A stretch of 7,276 bases of DNA from Deltaproteobacteria bacterium RIFOXYD12_FULL_50_9 (GTDB lineage Bacteria > Desulfobacterota > Desulfobulbia > Desulfobulbales > CALZHT01): assembly GCA_001799225.1 (NCBI GenBank), contig MGTA01000089.1:15807-23082 (forward strand), read 5' to 3'. The position numbers were made by a program, and so were the translations under genes. Below the pieces are notes generated by a model. That model was not told the origin of the DNA. It ran no database searches and saw only the letters and a list, made by a program, of their open reading frames with translations. The first letter of the stretch is position 1, and every line of letters begins with the position of its first letter. Positions 1 to 5,189 of the stretch are shown in pieces.

Positions 1-2
1 AT

Positions 3-566
3 GAGATTACCAACCCGGCCATGCCGACCAATTTTGTAGCCCGTCCCGCCGGTTCCAAGAAGATGGAGTTGCTGTGGACCAATAATGATGTTGTTGCACA
101 ATCAACTGCCGGCGGATCCACCACCGCCATAGTAACCTCTGGGAAAACTTGGGTGATTGACCAGTGGGCCAACTACTACGTGGTCATGACCAGTGGCGAC
201 AATATCGGACTAAGCAGGTTGATAACCGGCAACAGTGCGACTACGTTAACGGTTACCCCGGAGTTACCTTACGCGGTCGGCGCCGGTAATGACTACCGGA
301 TCGTTGATCGCCAAGGCTACATAATCGAGAAGAAGGCCGCCAATGGTCAGTTTGTGGCGATTGCCACTCTGGCCGCCGATCTGGTGCAGTATATCGATAC
401 TAAAAACCTCAATCCGAATAAACAGTATACATATCGGATCAGGGCTTATCGGAATGCTGATTATTCGCCGTACAGCAGCGAGGCGAGCGGCACTACCTAC
501 GCATGGGGCAGAACCGGCAGCGACGACACTACATGTCTCCCTGAAGAAGAAGTACCGGTTGAATAA
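3..566 (+). CDS. C-terminal part of a fibronectin type III domain protein (5' end outside window)
   Basis: The frame is open to the left edge, so the first visible ATG (21) is probably internal and the protein starts upstream. Numbering from that Met, residues 2-23 (PTNFVARP...LLWTNND) look like the first strands of an FN3 domain. Residues 99-160 (GYIIEKK...YIDTKNLNPNKQYTYRIRAY...SSEASGTT) look like its remaining strands, including the typical Y-x-Y-R-I-R-A-Y strand. About 75 residues (24-98) sit between them and resemble small beta domains of phage structural proteins. A short acidic tail containing one Cys (TTCLPEEEVPVE) ends the protein at TAA. FN3 modules usually mediate binding in extracellular, cell-surface or phage-tail proteins; whether this one is surface, secreted or prophage-derived cannot be told from the fragment. 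It is followed by 200 non-coding bases and is not obviously part of the rpmE unit. The FN3 call is fairly secure; the biological role is unknown. Confidence 0.75.
   Translation, partial: EITNPAMPTNFVARPAGSKKMELLWTNNDVVAQSTAGGSTTAIVTSGKTWVIDQWANYYVVMTSGDNIGLSRLITGNSATTLTVTPELPYAVGAGNDYRIVDRQGYIIEKKAANGQFVAIATLAADLVQYIDTKNLNPNKQYTYRIRAYRNADYSPYSSEASGTTYAWGRTGSDDTTCLPEEEVPVE
90..314 (+). other. Domain-sized insertion inside the FN3 fold
   Basis: This stretch encodes about 75 residues between the early FN3 strands and the strand that would normally follow directly (W-T-x-N-x then G-Y-I-I-E-K). It has the pattern S-T-A-G-G-S-T-T, then D-Q-W-A-N-Y-Y-V-V-M-T-S-G, then N-S-A-T-T-L-T-V-T-P, then Y-R-I-V. 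That pattern is familiar from beta-rich repeats in phage tail and base-plate proteins. The reading frame is intact on both sides, so it is a nested domain rather than a disruption. The assignment rests on pattern memory, not on a profile search. Confidence 0.55.
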
Positions 567-638
567 CAGTGTCAGGACGTTGATGGAGCTGTAATTGTTT
601 TCAAATTGTAATGAGAGCGGATCTGTTGATGCAACTTC

Positions 639-667
639 TTGCAAATTACTGTGAATCGTTGTATATA
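639..667 (+). promoter_or_regulatory. Candidate sigma70 promoter for rpmE
   Basis: TTGCAA (639-644) is separated by 17 bases from TATATA (662-667), each matching the consensus at four of six positions. Transcription would start near 674 and give a leader of about 93 bases before the rpmE start. A perfect TTGACA at 734-739 lies closer to the gene but has no -10 at a usable distance. Moderate to weak evidence. Confidence 0.3.
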
Positions 668-694
668 TCCTCTCTTTGCTGCGGTTCCAATAAT

Positions 695-741
695 GGTGTG
701 GGGCGTGAGCCAGCTTACAAAACAGGTTGTCTGTTGACACC
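695..741 (+). promoter_or_regulatory. Foldable rpmE leader (nested inverted repeats)
   Basis: GGTGT (695-699) can pair with ACACC (737-741), enclosing a second hairpin AACAG-GTTGT-CTGTT (721-735). The structure ends 13 bases before the GGAGAG Shine-Dalgarno (755-760). Autogenous leaders are known upstream of bL31 genes in several bacterial groups, so a regulatory role is plausible, but I do not recognise a described L31 leader motif here. The rest of 567-766 holds only the promoter candidate and a 5-bp hairpin TGCAA-CTTC-TTGCA (630-643). I see no gene in it. Confidence 0.25.
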
Positions 742-766
742 TTGATTTTTACGTGGAGAGACAGTT

Positions 767-976
767 ATGAAAAAAGGTATCCATCCTGAATATAACCAGA
801 TTATGGCCAAGTGCGCCTGCGGTAATGAAGTTGCAACCGGTTCGGTTTTGAAAGAGATCCGGGTTGAAATATGTTCCGCCTGTCATCCGTTTTTTACCGG
901 TAAGCAGAAGTTGATCGACTCTGCCGGCCGGGTTGAAAAATTTATGAAAAAGTATGCAAATCATCTAAAAAAGTAA
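767..976 (+). CDS. rpmE: Large-subunit ribosomal protein bL31 (zinc-binding form)
   Basis: The 69-residue product begins MKKGIHPEYNQI, the family's typical N-terminus. It keeps the four cysteines of the zinc-binding C+ form: C16 and C18 (CAC) and C36 and C39 (CSAC), followed by HPFFTGKQKLIDSAGRVEKF, also diagnostic. Length matches the usual 65-75 residues. bL31 sits at the interface of the ribosomal subunits near the central protuberance. The start is supported by GGAGAG at 755-760, six bases upstream of ATG. The stop is TAA. A tandem hairpin/terminator follows, separating it from prfA 158 bases later; rpmE next to prfA-prmC is a common arrangement in deltaproteobacterial-type genomes. The cysteine-containing form is usually the zinc-replete paralogue; a cysteine-free copy, if any, is not in this window. 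Confidence 0.97.
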   Translation: MKKGIHPEYNQIMAKCACGNEVATGSVLKEIRVEICSACHPFFTGKQKLIDSAGRVEKFMKKYANHLKK

Positions 977-990
977 GAAGAGTAGTTTTA

Positions 991-1017
991 TTGATAGGAT
1001 GATCGGTCTGCTATACC
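991..1017 (+). promoter_or_regulatory. Weak candidate promoter for prfA
   Basis: TTGATA (991-996, five of six) is followed after 15 bases by TATACC (1012-1017, four of six). The spacing is shorter than ideal. If used, the transcript would begin near 1024 inside the first hairpin and cross the terminator-like stem before reaching prfA. Reported because prfA otherwise depends on read-through from rpmE. Confidence 0.18.
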
Positions 1018-1019
1018 GG

Positions 1020-1056
1020 CAGGCTGATCTCCATCAGTCGTCGTGATATCAGCCTG
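1020..1056 (+). repeat. Inverted repeat (upstream member of tandem hairpin)
   Basis: CAGGCTGAT (1020-1028) is perfectly complementary to ATCAGCCTG (1048-1056). Inside it ATCA (1033-1036) can pair with TGAT (1044-1047) around a seven-base loop, leaving CTCC bulged on one side. No T-tract follows directly. It abuts the next stem, sharing bases 1055-1056 with it. Confidence 0.55.
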
Positions 1057-1103
1057 GGAATTTTTGCTTTATTAAAGATAAGCAAAAATTCCCAACTTTT
1101 TTT
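1055..1103 (+). terminator. Intrinsic terminator-like hairpin after rpmE
   Basis: TGGGAATTTTTGCTT (1055-1069) pairs perfectly over 15 bases with AAGCAAAAATTCCCA (1080-1094) across a 10-base loop. After two bases (AC) comes a run of seven T (1097-1103). This is the layout of a rho-independent terminator, although the stem is AT-rich in the middle. It lies 79 bases after the rpmE stop and only 32 bases before the prfA start, so it could end the rpmE transcript or attenuate entry into prfA-prmC-murA. Confidence 0.65.
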
Positions 1104-1134
1104 GTTCTTCCTCTTTTTTTCTGTGTATTTCATT

Positions 1135-2202
1135 ATGTTTGAGCAGTTTGACAATCTCGGTGAAAAACGCCTGCAGCTGGAAAGTAAACTCGCGGATCCA
1201 CGGGTTATGGCTAATCAGGCGGAATATCGTAAAATCGCCAAGGAACATGCCCAGGTCGTTAAGCTGCATGAGGTCTATAATCGTTATCAGAAGGTGATGA
1301 ATGATCTTGAAGGCAGCCGGCAGATTCTTAAGGAAGAGGTTGACGAAGAGATCCTGGAACTCTCAAGAGCCGAGATAGTTGAGTTGAAAAATCAGGCGAG
1401 CGCCCTTGAAGAGGAGATGCGCATCCTGCTCCTGCCCAAGGATCCCAATGATGATAAGAATATTTTGCTCGAGATCCGGGCTGGAACCGGTGGCGATGAG
1501 GCCGCCCTTTTTGTCGGCGATCTATTTCGGATGTACTCGAGATTTGCCGAGATGCAGGGCTGGAATGTCGAGATCATGAGCAGCAACTCCAGCGGAATCG
1601 GCGGGTTTAAGGAGATCATTGCCTTGATCAGCGGTAATCAGGTCTACAGCCGACTCAAGTACGAATCCGGGGTGCACCGGGTTCAACGGGTTCCGGAGAC
1701 TGAGGCACAGGGCCGGATCCATACCTCGGCGGTTACCGTTGCGGTTATCCCGGAAGCCGAAGAGGTTGAAGTGAACATCGAACCGCATGAACTGCGTTTT
1801 GATGTTTTTCGTTCTTCAGGGCCGGGTGGTCAGAGCGTTAATACTACCGACTCGGCAGTACGGGTCACCCATTTGCCGACAGGTTTGGTGGTGAGTTGCC
1901 AGGATGAGAAGTCTCAGCATAAAAATAAGGCCAAGGGTTTAAAAGTACTGCGGGCCAGGCTGCTTGCCAAGATGCAGCAGGATCAACATGACCTGATTTC
2001 TGCCGACCGCAAAAGTCAGGTCGGCTCAGGTGACCGCAGCGAACGGATCAGAACCTACAATTTCCCGCAGGCCAGGGTTAGTGATCACCGCATAAATCTG
2101 ACCCTTTATCGACTGGACGATATCATGCTGGGTAAGCTTGATGACCTGCTCAATCCTCTGAATTCTCATTTTCAGGCTGAAGCTTTGCAGAAGATGCATT
2201 GA
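1135..2202 (+). CDS. prfA: Peptide chain release factor 1 (RF1)
   Basis: RF1 reads UAA and UAG in the ribosomal A site and triggers peptidyl-tRNA hydrolysis. The product is 355 residues, close to the usual 355-360. Visible landmarks are an N-terminal helical region (1-100), RAGTGGDEAALF (115-126), the tripeptide anticodon PET at 187-189 in HRVQRVPETEAQGRIHTS (the P-x-T form marks RF1; RF2 has SPF), and the catalytic G-G-Q at 231-233 in SSGPGGQSVNTTDSAVR. The glutamine of GGQ is the methylation target of the adjacent PrmC. ATG 1135 is chosen because MFEQFDNLGEKRLQLESKL matches the family N-terminus. An in-frame TTG at 1102 would add a hydrophobic tail not found in RF1 and starts within the terminator T-tract. 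No Shine-Dalgarno precedes the ATG; the upstream 40 bases are U-rich. The gene ends in TGA, which RF1 itself does not read. Confidence 0.98.
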   Translation: MFEQFDNLGEKRLQLESKLADPRVMANQAEYRKIAKEHAQVVKLHEVYNRYQKVMNDLEGSRQILKEEVDEEILELSRAEIVELKNQASALEEEMRILLLPKDPNDDKNILLEIRAGTGGDEAALFVGDLFRMYSRFAEMQGWNVEIMSSNSSGIGGFKEIIALISGNQVYSRLKYESGVHRVQRVPETEAQGRIHTSAVTVAVIPEAEEVEVNIEPHELRFDVFRSSGPGGQSVNTTDSAVRVTHLPTGLVVSCQDEKSQHKNKAKGLKVLRARLLAKMQQDQHDLISADRKSQVGSGDRSERIRTYNFPQARVSDHRINLTLYRLDDIMLGKLDDLLNPLNSHFQAEALQKMH

Positions 2203-2231
2203 TTTTTTGGTTATGGCTGATCTAATCTTAA

Positions 2232-3107
2232 ATGAACATCAAAAAAATATATCAGCAAGCGGTTGAGCGGTTGCTGGCCGCTGGGGTTGCGGATGCGGCA
2301 ATCGATGTCGGTTTCTTATTAAGTCATCTGCTCAAGTGCAGCCGAGCCGAACTTTTTGTGGCTGATCGTTATCTCTCACCAGGATTGGTCGAACAGTTTG
2401 GAAAATTTCTTGCCAGGCGGATGGCTCGAGAACCGGTTGCATATATTATCGGTGAACAGGAGTTCTGGTCGCTCTCTTTCCTGGTCACTCCTGATGTTCT
2501 GATACCCAGACCGGAAACCGAGCATGTGGTTGAAGCTGCTTTGGAGCTTAATAAGTCGGGTTTTGTAGAAAACGGGCCCATGCTTGATCTCGGTACCGGC
2601 AGTGGCATATTGGCCATCTGTCTGGCCTTGGAAATGCCTGATCGTCAGGTGGTAGCTGTTGATCGATCCAGGCCGGCCTTGCTGGTAGCTGCGGCCAATG
2701 CGAAAAGACATGGGGTGAGCAGTCGCGTCAATTTTGTTAATTCCTGCTGGCTGGAAGCGTTTCGACCCGGCCCGATTTTCAGCGTGGTTGTCACTAATCC
2801 ACCTTATGTGGCCCAGACAAGTATGGCTGCTCTCGAGCCGGAGGTCCGTGTTTTTGAACCGGCTCTGGCCTTGGATGGCGGTTTTCATGGTGTTCGGGAA
2901 ATTGAGATTATCTGCCGGGATCTTGATCAGATACTTAAGGCCGGCGGCTGGTTTTTTATGGAGATCGGCTTTGATCAGGAAGAGTATGTTCTTGAGCTCT
3001 TTAGAAAAATGTCAGGCTATGATAATGTCCGGGTGATTCGCGATTATGCCGGGTTACCCAGAGTTCTGCAGGCCAGAAAAACGGCGACGGTAAAAAAACA
3101 TGGATAA
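2232..3107 (+). CDS. prmC: Release factor glutamine N5-methyltransferase (PrmC/HemK)
   Basis: The enzyme transfers a methyl group from S-adenosylmethionine to the GGQ glutamine of RF1 and RF2, raising termination efficiency in the cytoplasm. The 291-residue product has the normal two-part layout. The N-terminal helical release-factor-binding domain (about 1-75) runs into YIIGEQEFWSLSFLVTPDVL and IPRPETE (91-97), the family signature before the SAM fold. Motif I is LDLGTGSGILAI (118-129) and the catalytic NPPY is at 189-192, which binds the substrate glutamine. The C-terminal DYAGLPRVLQAR (271-282) is also typical. It lies 29 bases after prfA, the classic pairing of methyltransferase and substrate. 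No clear Shine-Dalgarno is visible before ATG 2232, so translation may depend on coupling to prfA. Its last eight bases overlap the start of murA. Confidence 0.97.
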   Translation: MNIKKIYQQAVERLLAAGVADAAIDVGFLLSHLLKCSRAELFVADRYLSPGLVEQFGKFLARRMAREPVAYIIGEQEFWSLSFLVTPDVLIPRPETEHVVEAALELNKSGFVENGPMLDLGTGSGILAICLALEMPDRQVVAVDRSRPALLVAAANAKRHGVSSRVNFVNSCWLEAFRPGPIFSVVVTNPPYVAQTSMAALEPEVRVFEPALALDGGFHGVREIEIICRDLDQILKAGGWFFMEIGFDQEEYVLELFRKMSGYDNVRVIRDYAGLPRVLQARKTATVKKHG

Positions 3108-4356
3108 GATAGTTATTGAAGGCGGTCACCCTTTGCACGGGACCATCAGGATCAGTGGCGCCAAGAATGCGGCTCTCCCTCTAATGGCCGCCTGTCTGCT
3201 TACTCCTGAGAAACAGATTTTGCATAATGTCCCTGATCTGCGCGATACTCGGACTATTCTCGAACTGCTTGGCGCGCTTGGAGTGACCTGGCAAAAAAAT
3301 GGCAATACACTTATCCTTGACTCTTCAGGTATTAAGGATGTAGAAGCCTCTTATGATCTGGTCAAGACTATGCGGGCCTCGATCCTGGTTCTGGGGCCCT
3401 TATTGGCCAGAACCGGAAGGGCCAGGGTCTCCTTGCCCGGCGGCTGCGCAATTGGAGCCCGTCCGATCGATTTTCATCTCCAGGGCTTCCAGAAACTGGG
3501 CGTTACCTTTACATTGGAAAGCGGTTATGTTGACGCCCACGTTGCAGATCGTCTGCAGGGCAACACCGTATGTTTTGATATACCGACCGTTACCGGTACG
3601 GAAAATATCCTTATGGCCGCGGTTCTGGCTGAAGGGACCACGGTCATTAAGAATGCCGCTCGGGAGCCGGAGATCGGTAATCTGGTCGATATGCTGACCG
3701 GTATGGGTGCGAAAATCATCGGCCGGGATTCGGACAGATTAGTAATTCATGGCGTAACCGCCTTGCACTCCGCTGAGACCACAATTATTCCCGATCGGAT
3801 TGAGACCGGTACCTACCTTATCGCCGTAGGTGCGGCCGGCGGGGAAGCAACGCTGACCAACTGCAATCCCGCTCATCTGCCATCGCTGCTTGAAAAGCTT
3901 AAAGCCGCCGGCCTGACTATCAAAGAGGGGGTGGATTCGATTTATGTAACCCGTTCCGGCCCTCTCCGGAATGTCGATGTCAAGACTATGCCCTTTCCAG
4001 GTTTTGCCACGGATCTCCAGGCCCAGATCATGGCGCTTATGACCTTAACCAGCGGGTTAAGCGTTATCAATGAAACAATTTTTGAAAACCGTTTTATGCA
4101 TGTAGCTGAACTCCGCCGCATGGGCGCTGATATCAGGATCGACGGTCGAAGCGCTATCGTTAAAGGGGTTGGCAGGTTGTCGGGCGCCCGGGTTATGGCC
4201 ACAGATTTGCGGGCCAGTGCTTCTCTGGTTGTCGCCAGCCTGGCAGCCGAGGGCGAGACTCATATCTCAAGGGTCTACCATCTTGATCGGGGCTATGATG
4301 ATCTGGTCGGCAAGCTGAAAGCACTCGGCGCCAAAATCAGGAGAGAAAAAGAGTGA
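3100..4356 (+). CDS. murA: UDP-N-acetylglucosamine 1-carboxyvinyltransferase (MurA)
   Basis: MurA moves enolpyruvate from phosphoenolpyruvate to UDP-GlcNAc, the first committed step of peptidoglycan synthesis, in the cytoplasm. The 418 residues match the family length (about 417-420). Visible residues include K22-N23 (ISGAKNAALPL) in the substrate site, R92 region MRASILVLGPLLAR, and the active-site loop LPGGCAIGARPIDFHL with catalytic C116. Asp at this Cys position would mark fosfomycin-insensitive forms, so Cys suggests ordinary fosfomycin sensitivity. Further on are D305 in PFPGFATDLQAQ, RFMHVAELRRMGA (331-343), and TDLRASASLVVASLAAEGET with HLDRGYDDL near the C-terminus. The start ATG overlaps the prmC stop (ATGGATAA, 3100-3107), implying translational coupling; only weak Shine-Dalgarno-like bases precede it. 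No anomalies seen. Confidence 0.98.
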   Translation: MDKIVIEGGHPLHGTIRISGAKNAALPLMAACLLTPEKQILHNVPDLRDTRTILELLGALGVTWQKNGNTLILDSSGIKDVEASYDLVKTMRASILVLGPLLARTGRARVSLPGGCAIGARPIDFHLQGFQKLGVTFTLESGYVDAHVADRLQGNTVCFDIPTVTGTENILMAAVLAEGTTVIKNAAREPEIGNLVDMLTGMGAKIIGRDSDRLVIHGVTALHSAETTIIPDRIETGTYLIAVGAAGGEATLTNCNPAHLPSLLEKLKAAGLTIKEGVDSIYVTRSGPLRNVDVKTMPFPGFATDLQAQIMALMTLTSGLSVINETIFENRFMHVAELRRMGADIRIDGRSAIVKGVGRLSGARVMATDLRASASLVVASLAAEGETHISRVYHLDRGYDDLVGKLKALGAKIRREKE

Positions 4357-4371
4357 TTTTTTGCACTCATT

Positions 4372-4430
4372 TATTATGGGAATAATAGGAGATATGGGAG
4401 TTATGGGATAGTTAACTCCCATAACTCCCA
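4372..4430. repeat. Palindromic element built from a TATGGGA/TCCCATA repeat
   Basis: TGGGAGTTATGGGA (4395-4408) and TCCCATAACTCCCA (4417-4430) form a perfect 14-bp inverted repeat around an 8-base loop. The heptamer TATGGGA occurs three times on the + strand (4375, 4393, 4402), and the right arm carries its complement (TCCCATA at 4417) plus a second CTCCCA. Just upstream TATTAT-GGGA-ATAATA (4372-4387) is another small palindrome. There is no T-tract directly after the stem on either strand, so it is not a textbook terminator, though it sits between murA and the FKBP gene. The nested 9-base unit (GTTATGGGA-like) suggests a simple-repeat or REP-like intergenic element. Confidence 0.65.
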
Positions 4431-4456
4431 AATGGCCTTACTTTTTATTACTGCAC

Positions 4457-4462
4457 AGGAGG
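4457..4462 (+). promoter_or_regulatory. Shine-Dalgarno fixing the FKBP start
   Basis: AGGAGG lies five bases before ATG 4468. It selects this codon over an in-frame ATG at 4432, which has no ribosome binding site and would place 12 extra residues before a clean signal peptide. Confidence 0.9.
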
Positions 4463-4467
4463 AAAAA

Positions 4468-4887
4468 ATGAAATTTATTATTACAAGCATCATTATGGGG
4501 GTATTGTTGACGATGACACAGGCACATGCAGAGATGAAGACCTTGGCTTCAGGCCTCAAGTACGATGAGAGCGTGGTGGGTACCGGGGATGAGGCTAAAA
4601 GCGGCAAATTGGTTGAAGTTCATTATACCGGCTGGCTTGATGAGGGCAGCGGCAAAAAAGGCACCAAGTTCGACAGCTCGCTTGATCGAAAACAGCCTTT
4701 TATCTTTCCTTTAGGAGCTGGTCGGGTCATCAAGGGGTGGGATGAAGGAGTTGCCGGCATGAAGGTCGGCGGCAAGCGAACGCTCTATATCCCGCCGGCC
4801 CTTGGCTATGGCGCAAGGGGGGCGGGCGGCGTTATCCCGCCGAACGCCAATCTTATCTTCGACGTTGAACTGATAGGCGTGAAGTGA
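4468..4887 (+). CDS. Exported FKBP-type peptidyl-prolyl cis-trans isomerase
   Basis: The product (139 residues) catalyses cis-trans isomerisation of X-Pro bonds and probably acts as a folding helper in the periplasm. Residues 1-21 form a signal peptide: K2, a hydrophobic core FIITSIIMGVLLTM, and an A-H-A cleavage site before E22. The rest is a single FKBP domain of normal size. The usual pocket residues are present: Y53 (VHYTGW), F68-D69 (KFDSS), V87-I88 and W91 (GRVIKGWDEGVAGMKVGGKR), Y114 (LGYGARG), and F131 (LIFDVEL). The loop DEGSGKKGTKFD is a few residues longer than the shortest FKBPs. No dimerisation domain is present, so it is a small single-domain form rather than FkpA or Mip. It is 111 bases after murA, with the palindromic repeat between, and may be transcribed separately. 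Confidence 0.95.
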   Translation: MKFIITSIIMGVLLTMTQAHAEMKTLASGLKYDESVVGTGDEAKSGKLVEVHYTGWLDEGSGKKGTKFDSSLDRKQPFIFPLGAGRVIKGWDEGVAGMKVGGKRTLYIPPALGYGARGAGGVIPPNANLIFDVELIGVK

Positions 4888-4919
4888 GCAAAAGGGGCCG
4901 GAAAGGCCCCTTTTGCTTT
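4887..4919. terminator. Bidirectional intrinsic terminator between convergent genes
   Basis: GCAAAAGGGGCC (4888-4899) pairs perfectly with GGCCCCTTTTGC (4905-4916) around a GGAAA loop, extendable by A4887-T4917. Four T at the end of the right arm, then GC and TTTG, serve the + strand. The complementary AAAA in the left arm gives the same TTTT on the - strand. It starts at the FKBP stop and lies directly beyond the stop of the - strand lipoprotein gene, so one stem probably ends both transcripts. Confidence 0.85.
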
Positions 4920-4920
4920 G

Positions 4921-5166
4921 TTACTGTTTTTTATTCAACTCCTCGTCGATCTTTTTCAGGCGCTCTTCACCTTGATTCGCCATCTCTTTTGCCTTTTCTA
5001 ACGGACTTCGCATTTTCTCAACGGCCTGATCAGCCACCTGGTCAGTCATCTTTTTGATGTTGTCTTTGGATTTAGTCACAATGTCTTCTTTTGTCTTGGT
5101 GCACGCCAGGAGAGTCGGCGGAACCAGTAAGAATATAAGAACCAGACGGCGCAGTTTGTTGTTCAT
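4921..5166 (-). CDS. Small predicted outer-membrane lipoprotein with coiled-coil body
   Basis: The 81-residue product has a lipoprotein signal peptide: basic n-region MNNKLRR, hydrophobic core LVLIFLLVPPTLL, and lipobox L19-L20-A21-C22. Lipidation at C22 would leave a mature protein of about 60 residues. Threonine, not aspartate, follows the cysteine, so by the usual Lol rule it would be sent to the outer membrane. The mature part (TKEDIVTKSKDNIKKM...EELNKKQ) is highly charged, lacks Gly after residue 66 and looks like one long amphipathic helix or coiled coil. I do not recognise a family. It begins 23 bases after the PilZ-like gene and is probably co-transcribed. The only Shine-Dalgarno-like bases (AAAAGGA) are about 14 bases from the ATG, a long spacing. 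Its stop lies next to the shared terminator. Confidence 0.8.
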   Translation of the reverse strand: MNNKLRRLVLIFLLVPPTLLACTKTKEDIVTKSKDNIKKMTDQVADQAVEKMRSPLEKAKEMANQGEERLKKIDEELNKKQ

Positions 5167-5189
5167 AGGTGATGAAGCGTCCTTTTGCG

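Noticed and set aside
734..739. TTGACA as the -35 of an rpmE promoter
   Set aside because: The bases 16-18 further on (around the Shine-Dalgarno) do not resemble a -10, and the start would fall at the start codon.
264..740. Long open frame on the - strand opposite the FN3 gene
   Set aside because: It is antisense to a convincing FN3 reading frame, matches no family I know and has no start signals.
1102..1134. Extended prfA start at TTG 1102
   Set aside because: It would add a hydrophobic stretch (MFFLFFSVYFI) not seen in RF1 proteins and begins within the terminator T-tract with no ribosome binding site.
2213..2266. A 17-codon reading frame overlapping the prmC start, as a possible leader peptide
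   Set aside because: It has no ribosome binding site and no composition hinting at attenuation; a frame this short is expected by chance.
2376..2888. 170-codon open frame on the - strand within prmC
   Set aside because: Shadow of prmC, whose SAM and NPPY motifs leave no doubt about the coding strand.
4432..4467. Extended FKBP start at ATG 4432
   Set aside because: No Shine-Dalgarno there, and the 12 extra residues would spoil a clean signal peptide; AGGAGG at 4457-4462 fixes the start at 4468.
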